Under the pieces are notes generated by a model, which was not told where the DNA came from, did not search any database, and worked only from the letters and a program-made list of their open reading frames with translations. Shown here piece after piece: positions 1-8,778 of a DNA stretch of 64,000 nt. The translations under genes were made by a program, and so were the position numbers. Each line of letters opens with the position of its first letter. Within the stretch, counting starts at the first letter, position 1. The DNA is from CBDCNP01 sp965222425 (lineage in GTDB: Bacteria; Acidobacteriota; Vicinamibacteria; Marinacidobacterales; DATDRI01), in assembly GCA_965222425.1 (NCBI GenBank), contig CBDCTW010000001.1, positions 1 through 64,000 on the forward strand. The letters run 5' to 3'.

Positions 1-560
1 TTTGCGCGCACGCGGGGGGAGCGGGGCAGATCATCAAAGCCGCGAAGGCCGGGGTCCGATGTTTCGAGCATGGATATCAACTCGACAACGAAGCCTGCCA
101 GGCGATCAAAGAAGCCGGAGGATATGTCGTGCCGACGCTGTCCGTGACGCGGTCGCCGGGATGGATGAAGGATCACGGGTTCGCAGGCTGGACCATCGAG
201 AAGGCCACCGGGGCCGGGGGCATGCACTTGGACAGCATCCGCACCGCGGTGCGGGAAGGGGTTCAGATCGTCAACGGTACCGACATGCCGCCTGGCGACG
301 TTTCGGGCGGAGTCAACGCCACGGTACGAGAGATGTCCTATATGGTCGATGCGGGCCTCTCTCCACTCGAGACCATTCGTTCCTCATCCATTCGTCCCGC
401 CGAGCTCATGGGTATCGACGGCGACGTCGGTGTTATCGAGCCAGGCTATTGTGCGGATCTCATCGCGGTCCGGGAGGATCCGCTCAAAGATATTAAAGCC
501 TTCGAAGGGATCTTCTTCGTGATGCAAGGCGGCCGCGTCGTCCGAAAGGATCCATCATGA
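1..560 (+). CDS. Amidohydrolase, C-terminal part (5' end outside window)
   Basis: The reading frame enters the window open at base 3 and ends with TGA at 558-560. The visible part begins CAHAGG, then FEHGYQ, VVPTLSV and NGTDMP. In the imidazolonepropionase/Xaa-Pro dipeptidase-like amidohydrolase superfamily these are the metal-binding His of strand 5, the His of strand 6 and the catalytic Asp of strand 8. The C-terminal segment (GVIEPGYCADLIAV) is the usual end of the barrel returning to the small beta-sandwich. The stop overlaps the next start in an ATGA, so it is translationally coupled to the HyuA gene. A hydrolytic role on an amide or cyclic amide is likely from family and context; the substrate is unknown. 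The N-terminal HxH motif lies outside the window. Confidence 0.85.
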   Translation, partial: CAHAGGAGQIIKAAKAGVRCFEHGYQLDNEACQAIKEAGGYVVPTLSVTRSPGWMKDHGFAGWTIEKATGAGGMHLDSIRTAVREGVQIVNGTDMPPGDVSGGVNATVREMSYMVDAGLSPLETIRSSSIRPAELMGIDGDVGVIEPGYCADLIAVREDPLKDIKAFEGIFFVMQGGRVVRKDPS

Positions 561-2599
561 AGCCCTACCGACTAGCGGTCGACATCGGTGGAACATTCGT
601 CGACGCCATTGAGTTCGATGTGTCGAACCAGTCCGTCCGGCTCGAAAAATCGCCCACCACTCCCCAAGAGCCTTGGAAGGGAGTGCTCGATGCCCTCGAG
701 AAGCTCGGCACCGACCTAAAACAAGCGAGCCTTTTCATTCACGGCACGACGCTCGGCATCAATGCCATTCTCCAAAGGAAGGGCGAGCTTACCGGCATCA
801 TTACCAATGAAGGCTTTCGCGACATCTTCGAGATCGGCCGCGCCAACGTCCCGGCGGAGCACATGTACAACTTCCGGTACGAAAAGCCGGTACCTTTGGT
901 CAAGCGGCGGCACACCGCGGGGGTTCCTGGTCGCATCAACGTCAAGGGCGAGGTCGTCGAAGAGCTCGACGAAAAGGCCCTCTTGGAAGCGGCGCGGACC
1001 CTTGTGGAAGATCACAAGATCCGTTCGCTGGCGGTCGTTTTCTTGCACTCCTACAAGAACCTGGAGCATGAGCAGCGCGCGGCGCGCCTGTTGAGGGAAA
1101 ACTTCCCGCAGGTTGCGGTCTCGATCTCCACCGATATCACGCGCGAGTATCGTGAGTACGAGCGCACCAGCACCACGGTCCTCGACGCGTACATTCGTCC
1201 CATCTATGAAGAGTACGTCGATCGGCTGAAGGAAGAGTTGGCGTCGAGAGGCTTCGACGGCAAGTTCCTCATCACGCGCTCGAGCGGCGGAGCCATGACC
1301 GCGGAGGTGGCGCGGCGGAGCCCGATTTTCACCGTGATGTCCGGGCCTGCGGGTGGGATTGTGGGGGCTGCCCATATCGCGCGGACGCTCGGCAAAAACC
1401 GTCTCATCTCCGTCGACTTTGGGGGGACCAGTTTGGACTCTTGCCTCATCGAGGACGGGAAGCCGGTCCTCATGCACGAGGCCGATCTCGAGCATCTCCC
1501 CGCCCTCATTCCCATCTACGACATGCGCAGCATCGGGGCCGGTGGCGGCTCCATCGCTTGGCTCGAGGAAGGGTTGCTCAAAGTGGGACCGCAAAGCGCG
1601 GGTGCGGTGCCGGGACCGATAGCATACGGCAAGGGAGGCACCGAGCCGACCACGACCGACGCCGCGCTCGCGCTGGGGTACCTCGATCCGAAGAAATTCC
1701 TGAAGGGGCGGATGGAGCTGGACGTTGAGGCGAGTCGGCAAGGCATCGAGCGGGTCATCGCCAAGCCTCTCGGGATCGACGTGCTCGAAGCGGCGACGGG
1801 TATCTTCGACGTCGTGATGGCGACTACGGTCGGCGCCATCCGCGAGATCTCTGTGGAGCGTGGCTACGACCCGACGGAGTTCACTCTATTGGCCTTTGGG
1901 GGCGCGGGACCGATGTTCGCACCTCTGCTGGCGCGAGAGATGTCGATCCCGGAGACGATCGTTCCCCTCGCCCCGAGTGCCTTCTCCGCATGGGGCATGT
2001 TGATGTCGGATTTGGCGGCCGATTTCTCACGCACCGACGTGCAGGTGCTGGAAGAATACGATCTCGAAAAATTGGAGGCGGGGTTTCTCGAGCTTGAGAA
2101 ACAAGCGATCGACGCGCTACGCAAGCAAGGCATCTCCGACGACGAGATCGAGATCGATCGGGTGCTGGAGCTCCGATACCTGGGACAAGAGCACGCCCTG
2201 GACGTCGAGGTCGAGCCGGGGCTTGCCATCGAAGAGATCCGCAAGCGCTTCGAAGACTTGCACAAGACCCGGTACGGACACATCACGTCCGATTTGGTCC
2301 AAACCGTCAATTGGAGAGTCCGCGGCCGCGGCCTAATGGACAAGCCGGAGATGGCCAAGCTACCGAAGGAAGAAGTCACATTCGGCGGAGCAATTCTCGG
2401 AGCGAGAGACGCTTACTGCTTCGATCTTTGCAAGGTCGTCCCCTTCGAAGTGTATCGCCGGAAATCATTGCAGCCCGGTGACGAGTTCAAGGGCCCGGCC
2501 ATCGTTGATGAAGGAACTTCGACCACCGTCATTCACTCGAAACAAGCGGTACGCGTCGATCCCTACGGACAACTCGTGATCCAGACGGAGGCCCGGTGA
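557..2599 (+). CDS. hyuA: HyuA-type hydantoinase/oxoprolinase subunit
   Basis: This 680-residue protein matches the HyuA (N-methylhydantoinase A / acetone carboxylase beta) family in length and layout. VDIGGTFVDAI at residue 5 onward is the ATP-binding signature, followed by FIHGTTLGINAIL near 60. VDFGGTSLDS near 295 and SIGAGGGSIAW near 330 are the actin-like core motifs. The family uses ATP to activate a cyclic amide or ketone, with HyuB as partner subunit. It starts in an ATGA overlap with the amidohydrolase and ends in a GTGA overlap with the first HyuB gene, so the operon is tight. There is a single HyuA for three HyuB genes downstream. The exact substrate (hydantoin, oxoproline or another cyclic compound) cannot be decided from sequence. 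Confidence 0.92.
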   Translation: MKPYRLAVDIGGTFVDAIEFDVSNQSVRLEKSPTTPQEPWKGVLDALEKLGTDLKQASLFIHGTTLGINAILQRKGELTGIITNEGFRDIFEIGRANVPAEHMYNFRYEKPVPLVKRRHTAGVPGRINVKGEVVEELDEKALLEAARTLVEDHKIRSLAVVFLHSYKNLEHEQRAARLLRENFPQVAVSISTDITREYREYERTSTTVLDAYIRPIYEEYVDRLKEELASRGFDGKFLITRSSGGAMTAEVARRSPIFTVMSGPAGGIVGAAHIARTLGKNRLISVDFGGTSLDSCLIEDGKPVLMHEADLEHLPALIPIYDMRSIGAGGGSIAWLEEGLLKVGPQSAGAVPGPIAYGKGGTEPTTTDAALALGYLDPKKFLKGRMELDVEASRQGIERVIAKPLGIDVLEAATGIFDVVMATTVGAIREISVERGYDPTEFTLLAFGGAGPMFAPLLAREMSIPETIVPLAPSAFSAWGMLMSDLAADFSRTDVQVLEEYDLEKLEAGFLELEKQAIDALRKQGISDDEIEIDRVLELRYLGQEHALDVEVEPGLAIEEIRKRFEDLHKTRYGHITSDLVQTVNWRVRGRGLMDKPEMAKLPKEEVTFGGAILGARDAYCFDLCKVVPFEVYRRKSLQPGDEFKGPAIVDEGTSTTVIHSKQAVRVDPYGQLVIQTEAR

Positions 2600-4332
2600 A
2601 AGAAAAGTCAAAAGAAAAGACGAAAGAATTGGATGGAGCCACCGTCGAAGTCGTTCGGAGCTACCTCTTCTCCGCTGCCGGGGAGATGCGGAGAACCCTC
2701 ATTCGAACGGCATTCAACCCCGTCATCTACGAAGTTCTCGACTTTGGTATCTCTATCTACAGTCGTGAGCTCGAGCTGGTCGCCGAGGCTCCGAGCCTGA
2801 CCTTCTTCCTCGGTGCCAACGACCACGCGATACGTAAAGGGGTGGAGCATGTCGGCGAAGAGAACCTCGAGCCCGGCGATATCGTTCTTCTCAATTATCC
2901 TTACTGGAGCGCCGCACACACTCTAGACGTCACGCTTTTCTCCCCAGTCTTTGCGCCGAATGAGGCCAAGCCGTTCGCCTACACGTGCATCCGCGCGCAC
3001 TGGATGGATCTCGGTGCGAAGGACCCAGGCTACGTGCTCGACTCCACCGACATGCATCAGGAAGGCCTCATCTTTCCAGGAACCAAGGTCTATAAGAGAG
3101 GTAAGCCCGACCGGGAGATTATGGAGATCATCCGTTTCAACTCGCGCATGCCAGAGTCGGTATTGGGCGATCTGGATGCCCAGGTCGCAGCTACACGGAC
3201 CGGCCACAAGAGGTTGGTGGAGATTCTTCAGAAATTTGGCCGGGAGATCTTCGACGCCGCCGTGAAACGTATTCTCGATCACGGTGAACAGCTGGCACGT
3301 AGGGCGCTCCAGGAGCTCCCCAACGGTTCGTGGACGGCCGAAGACCTGCTGGACGACGACGGCGTCTCCGACGACACGATCCCCATGAAGGTCACGGTAA
3401 CGATCGACGGCGATCGGTTCTTGGTCGATTTCACCGGTTCCTCGCCGGCGGTTCCGGGGCCGGTCAACGTGCCGTTCGGTTTATCGGAAACAATGGGGAA
3501 GGTCGTGCTCAAGTCGTTGACCACGCCCCATTCCCCAACCAACGCCGGAAACTTCCGACCCTTGGAGGTCATTGCGCCACCCGGATCCCTCTTTCACGCC
3601 GTGTATCCGGCCGCGACCTTCACGCTGTGGACGGGTATCGTTGGGCTGGAGCTCATCTATAAGGCCCTCGCCAAGGGCATGCCCGAACGCATGGCCGCTT
3701 CCTCGGGAAGCGACGTGCCCGGGTTCATGATGCTCGGGATTCACCCGGACACGAAACGCTTCTTCGCGGTGAGCAATAACGATCCGGTGGGCTGGGGTGG
3801 AACGCCCGACCATGATGGCGCCAATGCCAACAGCCATTTGTCGGAGAGTCTAGTCCGCAATACACCGATGGAAGTCTTGGAGGTCAAGACCGGGATGTTC
3901 ATCGAGCGCTTGGAGCTCCGAACAGATAGCGCGGGCCCAGGAAAATTCAGGGGCGGGTTGGGCATCCGGCGCGACATCCGGTTCATCTCCGATGGCGAGA
4001 TGCTTTCGGTGATGAAGAAGACCAAGACCAGCGCTTGGCCCCTCGCCGGCGGTAAGGAACCGATGCGGAACGGTTTTGTTCTCTATCCGGGGACAGAGCG
4101 GGAGAAGAAGGTGGGGACCTACCGAGCGGCGGTGGCGGCGGGGGACAAGTGTCGGAATCTCACTGCCGGCGGAGGCGGATACGGGATTCCGGCCGACCGG
4201 GCGCCGGCTCGGGTTCTCGAGGATGTTCTCGACGGGTACGTGTCTCGCGAAGCGGCCCGAGAGGAGTACAAAGTTGTCCTCGCCGGCGGTGCGGTGGATG
4301 AAGAGGGGACCCGTAAGCTCAGGAGTGGTTGA
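2596..4332 (+). CDS. hyuB: HyuB-type hydantoinase subunit, copy 1
   Basis: This 578-residue protein belongs to the HyuB / acetone carboxylase alpha family. Family landmarks include RTLIRTAFNPVIYE near residue 35, the acidic GEENLEPGDIVLLN segment near 90, a Gly/Pro-rich YPAATFTLW stretch near 335, and the terminal LTAGGGGYG turn near 525. It starts with GTG in a four-base overlap with HyuA and ends four bases into copy 2. No signal peptide is visible, so the complex should be cytoplasmic. HyuA plus HyuB normally form one ATP-dependent hydrolase. The presence of three consecutive HyuB paralogues suggests alternative partners or a heteromeric complex, which is inference. Confidence 0.92.
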   Translation: MKEKSKEKTKELDGATVEVVRSYLFSAAGEMRRTLIRTAFNPVIYEVLDFGISIYSRELELVAEAPSLTFFLGANDHAIRKGVEHVGEENLEPGDIVLLNYPYWSAAHTLDVTLFSPVFAPNEAKPFAYTCIRAHWMDLGAKDPGYVLDSTDMHQEGLIFPGTKVYKRGKPDREIMEIIRFNSRMPESVLGDLDAQVAATRTGHKRLVEILQKFGREIFDAAVKRILDHGEQLARRALQELPNGSWTAEDLLDDDGVSDDTIPMKVTVTIDGDRFLVDFTGSSPAVPGPVNVPFGLSETMGKVVLKSLTTPHSPTNAGNFRPLEVIAPPGSLFHAVYPAATFTLWTGIVGLELIYKALAKGMPERMAASSGSDVPGFMMLGIHPDTKRFFAVSNNDPVGWGGTPDHDGANANSHLSESLVRNTPMEVLEVKTGMFIERLELRTDSAGPGKFRGGLGIRRDIRFISDGEMLSVMKKTKTSAWPLAGGKEPMRNGFVLYPGTEREKKVGTYRAAVAAGDKCRNLTAGGGGYGIPADRAPARVLEDVLDGYVSREAAREEYKVVLAGGAVDEEGTRKLRSG

Positions 4333-6065
4333 TGGACGTGGTGAAGACTTTGGATGGCGCTACGGTCGAAGTCGTTCGAAGCTACCTTTTTTCCGCGGCC
4401 AGCGAGATGAAACGTACTCTCATTCGTACCGCTTTCAACCCCGTCATTTACGAAGCTCTGGATTTCGGTATCTCCATCTACAGTCGCGAGCTCGAGCTTG
4501 TCGCCGAGGCGCCCAGCCTGACCTTCTTCGTGGGTGCCAACGACCATGCGATACGCAAGGGGGTGAAGCACGTGGGCGAAGAGAATCTGGAGCCGGGCGA
4601 CATAGTGCTTCTCAACTACCCCTACTGGAGTGCCGCCCATACTCTCGACGTCACTCTATTCGCCCCTACATTTGCGCCCCATGAAGACCGTCCCTTTGCC
4701 TACACGTGCATCCGGGCCCATTGGGTGGATCTCGGCGCAAAGGATGCAGGCTACGTACTCGATTCTACCGACATGCATCAGGAAGGGCTCATATTTCCTG
4801 GAACCAAGGTCTACAAGAGAGGCCGGCCGGATCGGGAAATCATGGAGCTCATCCGTTTCAACTCACGGATGCCCGAATCGGTGTTCGGCGATCTGGATGC
4901 GCAAGTGGCGGCAACGCGCACCGGTCAGAAGAGATTGGTGGAGATACTCGACAAATTCGGTCGAGAGATCTTCGACGCCGCGGTAGGGCGGATCATGGAG
5001 CACGGGGAGCAGTTGGCCCGAAAGGCTCTGCGCATGCTCCCCAAAGGGTCCTGGACGGCGGAGGACTTGCTGGACGATGACGGTGTCTCGGACGATACGA
5101 TCCCCATGAAGGTCACGGTGACCATCGACGAAGATCAGTTTTTGGTCGACTACACCGGCTCGTCACCGGCAGTACAGGGACCGGTGAACGTGCCGTTGGG
5201 CTTGTCGGAGACGATGGCCAAGATCGTTTTCAAGTCGTTGACCACTCCTCATTCCCCGACCAACGCCGGAAACTTCCGCCCGCTCACGGTCATCGCCCCG
5301 CCGGGGACGCTGTTTCACGCCGTTTACCCTGCTGCCACATTCACACTTTGGACGGCCATCGTCGCATTGGAGCTCATCAATAAGGCCTTGGCGGAGGGCA
5401 TGCCGGAGCTCATGGCCGCGTCTTCCGGGAGCGATCTACCGGGGTTCATGATGGTCGGTCTTCACCCAGACACCGAACGTTTCTTCGCGGTGAGTGACGG
5501 TGGTCCAATCGGCTGGGGGGCGACGCCGATTCACGACGGGGCGAACGCCACCCACCATTTTTCCGGTAGCATCATGCGCAGCACACCGACAGAGGTCTTG
5601 GAAGTGAAAACCGGTATGTTCTTCGAGCGTTCGGAGATCAGAATCGATAGCGGCGGCGCTGGAGAGTACCGGGGAGGATTGGGAATCCAGCGCGACATAC
5701 GATTCATCTCTGACGGAGAGATCCTCTCGGTCACGAAAAAGACGAAAACGAGCCCTTGGCCGCTTGCGGGAGGAGGAGAGCCGAAGCGAAACGGCTTTGT
5801 TCTATTCCCGGGCACCGACCGGGAAAAGGCGGGTGGCACCCTTCGGGCGGCGGTCGCTGTGGGAGACAGGGTTCGAAGCCTGACCGCGGGCGGGGGAGGG
5901 TACGGCGATCCCGCGCGGCGAGATCCGGCGCGCGTTCGAGAAGATGTTCTGGACGGCTACGTATCGAAGGAAGCGGCCAGGGACACCTATAAGGTTGCGC
6001 TCACGGGACAGGGGGTCGACGAGGAAAAAACTAAGTTGCTTAGGGGGGCCCCTGAAACAGCTTGA
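4329..6065 (+). CDS. hyuB: HyuB-type hydantoinase subunit, copy 2
   Basis: A second HyuB paralogue, also 578 residues and colinear with copy 1 from LDGATVEVVRSYLF to the terminal LTAGGGGYG turn. Differences are scattered substitutions such as SNNDPVGWG in copy 1 against SDGGPIGWG here. The start lies in a four-base overlap with copy 1. The 5' halves of copies 1 and 2 are similar at DNA level too, so they arose by tandem duplication. The 3' end runs into the start region of copy 3. Catalytic role as for copy 1. Loss of the conserved NND in the SDGG loop may mean altered substrate contacts, which is speculation. Confidence 0.92.
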   Translation: MMDVVKTLDGATVEVVRSYLFSAASEMKRTLIRTAFNPVIYEALDFGISIYSRELELVAEAPSLTFFVGANDHAIRKGVKHVGEENLEPGDIVLLNYPYWSAAHTLDVTLFAPTFAPHEDRPFAYTCIRAHWVDLGAKDAGYVLDSTDMHQEGLIFPGTKVYKRGRPDREIMELIRFNSRMPESVFGDLDAQVAATRTGQKRLVEILDKFGREIFDAAVGRIMEHGEQLARKALRMLPKGSWTAEDLLDDDGVSDDTIPMKVTVTIDEDQFLVDYTGSSPAVQGPVNVPLGLSETMAKIVFKSLTTPHSPTNAGNFRPLTVIAPPGTLFHAVYPAATFTLWTAIVALELINKALAEGMPELMAASSGSDLPGFMMVGLHPDTERFFAVSDGGPIGWGATPIHDGANATHHFSGSIMRSTPTEVLEVKTGMFFERSEIRIDSGGAGEYRGGLGIQRDIRFISDGEILSVTKKTKTSPWPLAGGGEPKRNGFVLFPGTDREKAGGTLRAAVAVGDRVRSLTAGGGGYGDPARRDPARVREDVLDGYVSKEAARDTYKVALTGQGVDEEKTKLLRGAPETA

Positions 6066-7770
6066 CGGCGCCGCGGTCGAAGTCATTCGGAGCTATCTGT
6101 TCTCTGCCGCCGGAGAGATGCGCCGCACGCTTATCCGCACCGCCTTCAATCCGGTGGTCTACGAAATCCTGGACTTCGGCATCTCGATCTACAGTCAGAA
6201 GCTCGAGCTGGTGGCGGAGGCTCCGGGGCTTTTGTCGTTCCTTGGCGCGAACGACTACGCCATCCGAAAAGGGGTCGACTACGTCGGCGAAGAGAATCTC
6301 GAGCCTGGCGATATCGTGCTGCTCAACTATCCCTATTGGAGCTCCGCGCATACTCTCGACGTCACACTCTTTGCACCGGTCTTTGCGGTAGACAATAAAG
6401 GGGAGGACCGGCCTTTCGCCTACACATGCATCAGGGCGCACTGGATGGATTTGGGTGCCAAGGATGCCGGCTACGTTCTCGACTCCACCGATATGCACCA
6501 AGAAGGGGTGATCTTTCCGGGGACCAAGGTTTACAAGAAGGGTAAACCGGATCCGGAGATCATCGATCTCATCCGATTCAACTCGCGCATGCCGGATTCG
6601 GTGCTGGGAGATCTGAACGCTCAAGTCGCCGCTACTCGTACTGGACAGAGAAGGTTGGTCGACATTCGGCGTAAGTTCGGGGCCGAAGGCTATGATGCGG
6701 CAGTGGACCGACTCTTGGAACACGGGGAGCAGCTTGCGCGTAAAGCGCTGAGAGCTCTTCCCAATGGCACCTGGACGGCGGAGGACTTGCTGGACGACGA
6801 CGGCGTCTCGGACGATACGATTCCGATGAAGGTAACCGTCACCATCGACGACGATCGTTTTCTCGTCGACTTCACCGGCTCCTCGAAAGCCGTACCGGGG
6901 CCGGTCAATCTGCCGTACGGTCGCACCGTGGGCACGACCCGCGTCGTTTTCAAGGCGCTCACCACTCCCGGTTCGCCGATCAACGCCGGCAATTTCCGCC
7001 CTCTAGAGGTGGTCGCCCCGCCAGGAACGCTCTTCCATGCAACGTATCCGTCCGCGACGTTCACACTTTGGACGTCCAACGCACAGCTCGAGCTCATCTA
7101 CAAGGCGCTGGCACAAGGGATGCCCGAACGGTTACAGGCGTCCTCCGGCGGTGATGTGCCCGGCTTCATGATGGTCGGTACACACCCGAGCACTCGCCGC
7201 TTCTTCGCGGTCAGCAACAACGATCCGGTGGGGTGGGGTGCGACGACGACCCACGACGGCGGCAATGCGATGAACCATCCCAATCAAGGCATGGTCCGCA
7301 ACACACCGATCGAGGTGTTGGAGCTGAAGACCGGAATGTTTCTCGAGAGGTTGGAGTTGCGGGCCGACTCCGGTGGTGCCGGACGTTCGCGCGGTGGGCT
7401 CGGCCTCAGGAGGGACATCCGTTTCATCTCTCCGGGTGAGTTCCTCTCGGTTCGGAAGAAAACCAAGACGTTGCCTTGGGCGCTGGCGGGGGGCTTGTCG
7501 CCGTCGCCCAACGGAATGATTCTCTTCCCCGAGACCGACCGCGAGAAACGTGTGGGGACCCGGCGGGTCCGAGTCGAAGGCGGAGACCGCTGCCGCAATT
7601 TTACGTCGGGTGGAGGGGGATACGGTGATCCGGCGGAGCGAGAGCCCTCGAGCGTTCTCGAGGATGTTCTCGCCGGCTACGTTACCCGCGAGGCGGCTCG
7701 CGACATCTATAAAGTTGCACTCGTCGACGACAAGGTAGACGGGGACGCCACGAACCGCTTGCGCGGTTGA
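6052..7770 (+). CDS. hyuB: HyuB-type hydantoinase subunit, copy 3
   Basis: Third HyuB paralogue, colinear with copies 1 and 2 from LDGAAVEVIRSYLF onward. Its frame opens at an ATG at 5944, but that start would overlap copy 2 by 122 nt and add 36 residues absent from the paralogues. Homology begins at the codons for KQLDG. The best-fitting start is a CTG at 6052, three bases after a G-rich Shine-Dalgarno-like run (AGGGGGG, 6042-6048) and 14 nt inside copy 2. A non-AUG start would mean strong translational coupling, or a small lesion has removed the normal ATG. A short insertion (DNKGEDRP) follows FAPVFAV near residue 115. Length from CTG is 572 residues. Confidence 0.85.
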   Translation: MKQLDGAAVEVIRSYLFSAAGEMRRTLIRTAFNPVVYEILDFGISIYSQKLELVAEAPGLLSFLGANDYAIRKGVDYVGEENLEPGDIVLLNYPYWSSAHTLDVTLFAPVFAVDNKGEDRPFAYTCIRAHWMDLGAKDAGYVLDSTDMHQEGVIFPGTKVYKKGKPDPEIIDLIRFNSRMPDSVLGDLNAQVAATRTGQRRLVDIRRKFGAEGYDAAVDRLLEHGEQLARKALRALPNGTWTAEDLLDDDGVSDDTIPMKVTVTIDDDRFLVDFTGSSKAVPGPVNLPYGRTVGTTRVVFKALTTPGSPINAGNFRPLEVVAPPGTLFHATYPSATFTLWTSNAQLELIYKALAQGMPERLQASSGGDVPGFMMVGTHPSTRRFFAVSNNDPVGWGATTTHDGGNAMNHPNQGMVRNTPIEVLELKTGMFLERLELRADSGGAGRSRGGLGLRRDIRFISPGEFLSVRKKTKTLPWALAGGLSPSPNGMILFPETDREKRVGTRRVRVEGGDRCRNFTSGGGGYGDPAEREPSSVLEDVLAGYVTREAARDIYKVALVDDKVDGDATNRLRG

Positions 7771-7785
7771 TTGAGGGCGCCCGGC

Positions 7786-8778
7786 ATGAAGGCGATTCGC
7801 ATCGAGGAGGCCGGTGGACCGGAAGCGCTGGTCCTTGTCGATGCGCCGGTACCCAGTCCCGGGCCAGGTGAAGTGCTGGTGCGTGTTCATGCGAGCGGCG
7901 TCAACTTCGCCGACATCCTGTGTCGGACGGCGAGTCATCCGGGGATGACACCGCCACCTCTTATTCCGGGCTGCGAGGGCAGCGGCGTGGTGGAGGAAGT
8001 CGGCGTGGAAACCACGCGGTTCAGCGTGGGAGATCGGGTCGGCGTTTATTCTCCTCGGGGTGGGACCTACGCGGAGTGGGTAGCGGTCCCGGAAAACTAC
8101 GCGCTGCCTCTGCCACCATCGATGAGCTTTGTGCACGGGGCCGCCTTCACCCATGTCTTTCTCACCGCGTACCATGCGCTCAACACGCTCGGCGGAGCAC
8201 GCGAGGGCGAGTGCGTGGTGATTACTGCGGCCGCGGGGGGAGTGGGGACGGCCGTAGTTCAATTGGCTTTGGTTCAGAAGCTTCGGGTCATCGGGGGCGT
8301 CGGCTCCGAAGGCAAGCTCAAGGTTTTGAAAGGGCTCGGTGTCGAGTACTCGGTCGACTATCGATCAGCGAGTCTCGCAGCGTACGTGCGAGACCGCACC
8401 GAAAGCCGAGGTGCGGATCTCGTTCTCGAGTCGGTCGGTGGAGCCGTCTTCAAAGAGGCCCGCGCGTGTCTCGCTCCTCTCGGACGACTCGTTCTTTTCG
8501 GGATAGCCAGCGGCGAAGGCGTCGCAGTGCACCCCTATGATCTGCTGCGTACCAGCTCGACATTCGCCGCCCTCAACTTGAGTGTGTTTTTTGCCGAGCG
8601 CCACGAGCTCATCGACCCCTCATGGAACGAGCTGCTGGGACTCTACGAAGCCGGGAAGATCCGACCGATGATCACGCAGTGGATGCCTCTCGAGGACGCA
8701 CCCGAAGCCCATCGGCTCATGGAAAGTCGGGAGACAGTGGGGAAGCTCTTATTGTTGCCGCTGGGAGAAGAGTCATGA
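7786..8778 (+). CDS. MDR-family NAD(P)H:quinone oxidoreductase-like protein
   Basis: About 330 residues with the medium-chain dehydrogenase/reductase layout of zinc-free quinone reductases. The catalytic N-domain starts MKAIRIEEAGGPE. The middle contains GVNFADILCR near 45 and PGCEGSGVVEEVG near 65. The Rossmann cofactor motif is VITAAAGGVGTAVVQLA near 145. I start at ATG 7786 because MKA is the family's standard N-terminus; a TTG at 7771 immediately after the HyuB stop would add five residues. The stop codon overlaps the start of the cytochrome gene. It probably reduces an enone, quinone or aldehyde intermediate with NADPH; the substrate is unknown. Confidence 0.85.
   Translation: MKAIRIEEAGGPEALVLVDAPVPSPGPGEVLVRVHASGVNFADILCRTASHPGMTPPPLIPGCEGSGVVEEVGVETTRFSVGDRVGVYSPRGGTYAEWVAVPENYALPLPPSMSFVHGAAFTHVFLTAYHALNTLGGAREGECVVITAAAGGVGTAVVQLALVQKLRVIGGVGSEGKLKVLKGLGVEYSVDYRSASLAAYVRDRTESRGADLVLESVGGAVFKEARACLAPLGRLVLFGIASGEGVAVHPYDLLRTSSTFAALNLSVFFAERHELIDPSWNELLGLYEAGKIRPMITQWMPLEDAPEAHRLMESRETVGKLLLLPLGEES

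Noticed and set aside
716..1741. Long antisense frame of 341 codons over HyuA
   Set aside because: It mirrors a clear HyuA gene, contains no recognisable domain and is the usual result of GC-rich codon bias.
7132..8262. Antisense frame of 376 codons spanning a HyuB/reductase junction
   Set aside because: Crosses two well-supported genes on the other strand and has no ribosome site or family match.
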